64,000 bases of DNA, from contig SADC01000340.1 of NCBI GenBank assembly GCA_004194705.1, positions 1 to 64,000 of the forward strand, written 5' to 3'. A model generated the notes under the pieces. The model was not told where the DNA came from. It saw nothing but the letters and a program-made list of their open reading frames with translations, and ran no database searches. Positions 63,828 through 64,000 of this stretch are shown here, one piece after another. Each line of letters begins with the position of its first letter. Within the stretch, counting starts at the first letter, position 1. A program made the position numbers and the translations under genes. The stretch comes from Ditylenchus dipsaci. Its lineage: Eukaryota; Nematoda; Chromadorea; Rhabditida; Anguinidae.

Positions 63828-64000
63828 CCTTGGTCCCCCCCGTTGTTTGTAACATCACTTTCAGTTTAGTTCAATCTAGTATGCTGAATGTTATTCGTGA
63901 ACATTTTTTGTTGTTGAACGACAAATTTAAAATAAAAATTTGGTAAAAACAACAGGGGTGACCAAGGCGAAAAATCGCACAAAAATAACAAGGGGGGACC
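63828..64000. repeat. CTTGGTCCCCCTGTTG MITE at the window end
   Basis: TTTTTTGCCTTGGTCCCCCC faces AACAGGGGTGACCAAGGCG; a second AACAAGGGGGGACC begins at the last bases. The short frame 63677-63946 overlaps it. Confidence 0.6.

Noticed and set aside
1..64000. Retrotransposons (LTR or LINE) and viral insertions
   Set aside because: I saw no reverse transcriptase, integrase or gag-like motifs and no long direct terminal repeats in the frames I could read.

Overview
The window looks like nuclear DNA of an invertebrate animal. It is AT-rich, its genes are split into small exons with GT..AG introns, and the genes are animal families: a testin-type PET-LIM protein, an SLC25 mitochondrial carrier, an STE24-type CAAX protease and a RING-finger protein. 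I see no operons, Shine-Dalgarno sites, rRNA or CRISPR. The phylum cannot be decided from the sequence. Positions of repeats and of some exon ends may be off by one or two bases.

Genes. (1) A testin (TES) homologue on + in 11 exons, 10337-19390, giving a Cys-rich N-terminus, a PET domain and three LIM domains; its last two exons are copied again at 24795-25158 and one of them at 29786-29876. (2) STE24/ZMPSTE24-like exons on -: a C-terminal exon at 30322-30666 and a probable first exon at 32990-33084, with the catalytic middle not found; the first exon and its upstream flank are also copied at 58450-58650. (3) An SLC25A42-like mitochondrial carrier on -, six exons between 49273 and 44750; its stop codon lies in a transposon end. 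(4) A RING-finger gene on +, three exons from 62186 to 63627, continuing beyond the window. There is also a decayed MULE-type transposase (34059-34900) and several orphan coding-like fragments. In all these genes the reading frame breaks in the same direction: one base is missing and the splice phases otherwise fit. This points to deletion-biased homopolymer error in the assembly rather than to gene death.

The rest is mostly non-autonomous DNA transposons, often nested: hAT-like elements with 8-bp target duplications, pogo/Tc1-like elements ending in CAGT at TA sites, a CCGTATTTCC family at TA sites, a poly-C family, foldbacks with 9-bp duplications (MULE-like), Helitrons ending in CTAG, a GC-rich hairpin family, tRNA-like heads with A and B boxes, and elements with arrays of 15-16 bp units.

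The most unusual signal is that several unrelated element families share one design. Terminal sequences are conserved within a family, but the body is built from a short, often palindromic word repeated in both arms. The word is uniform inside an element and different in the next element of the same family.
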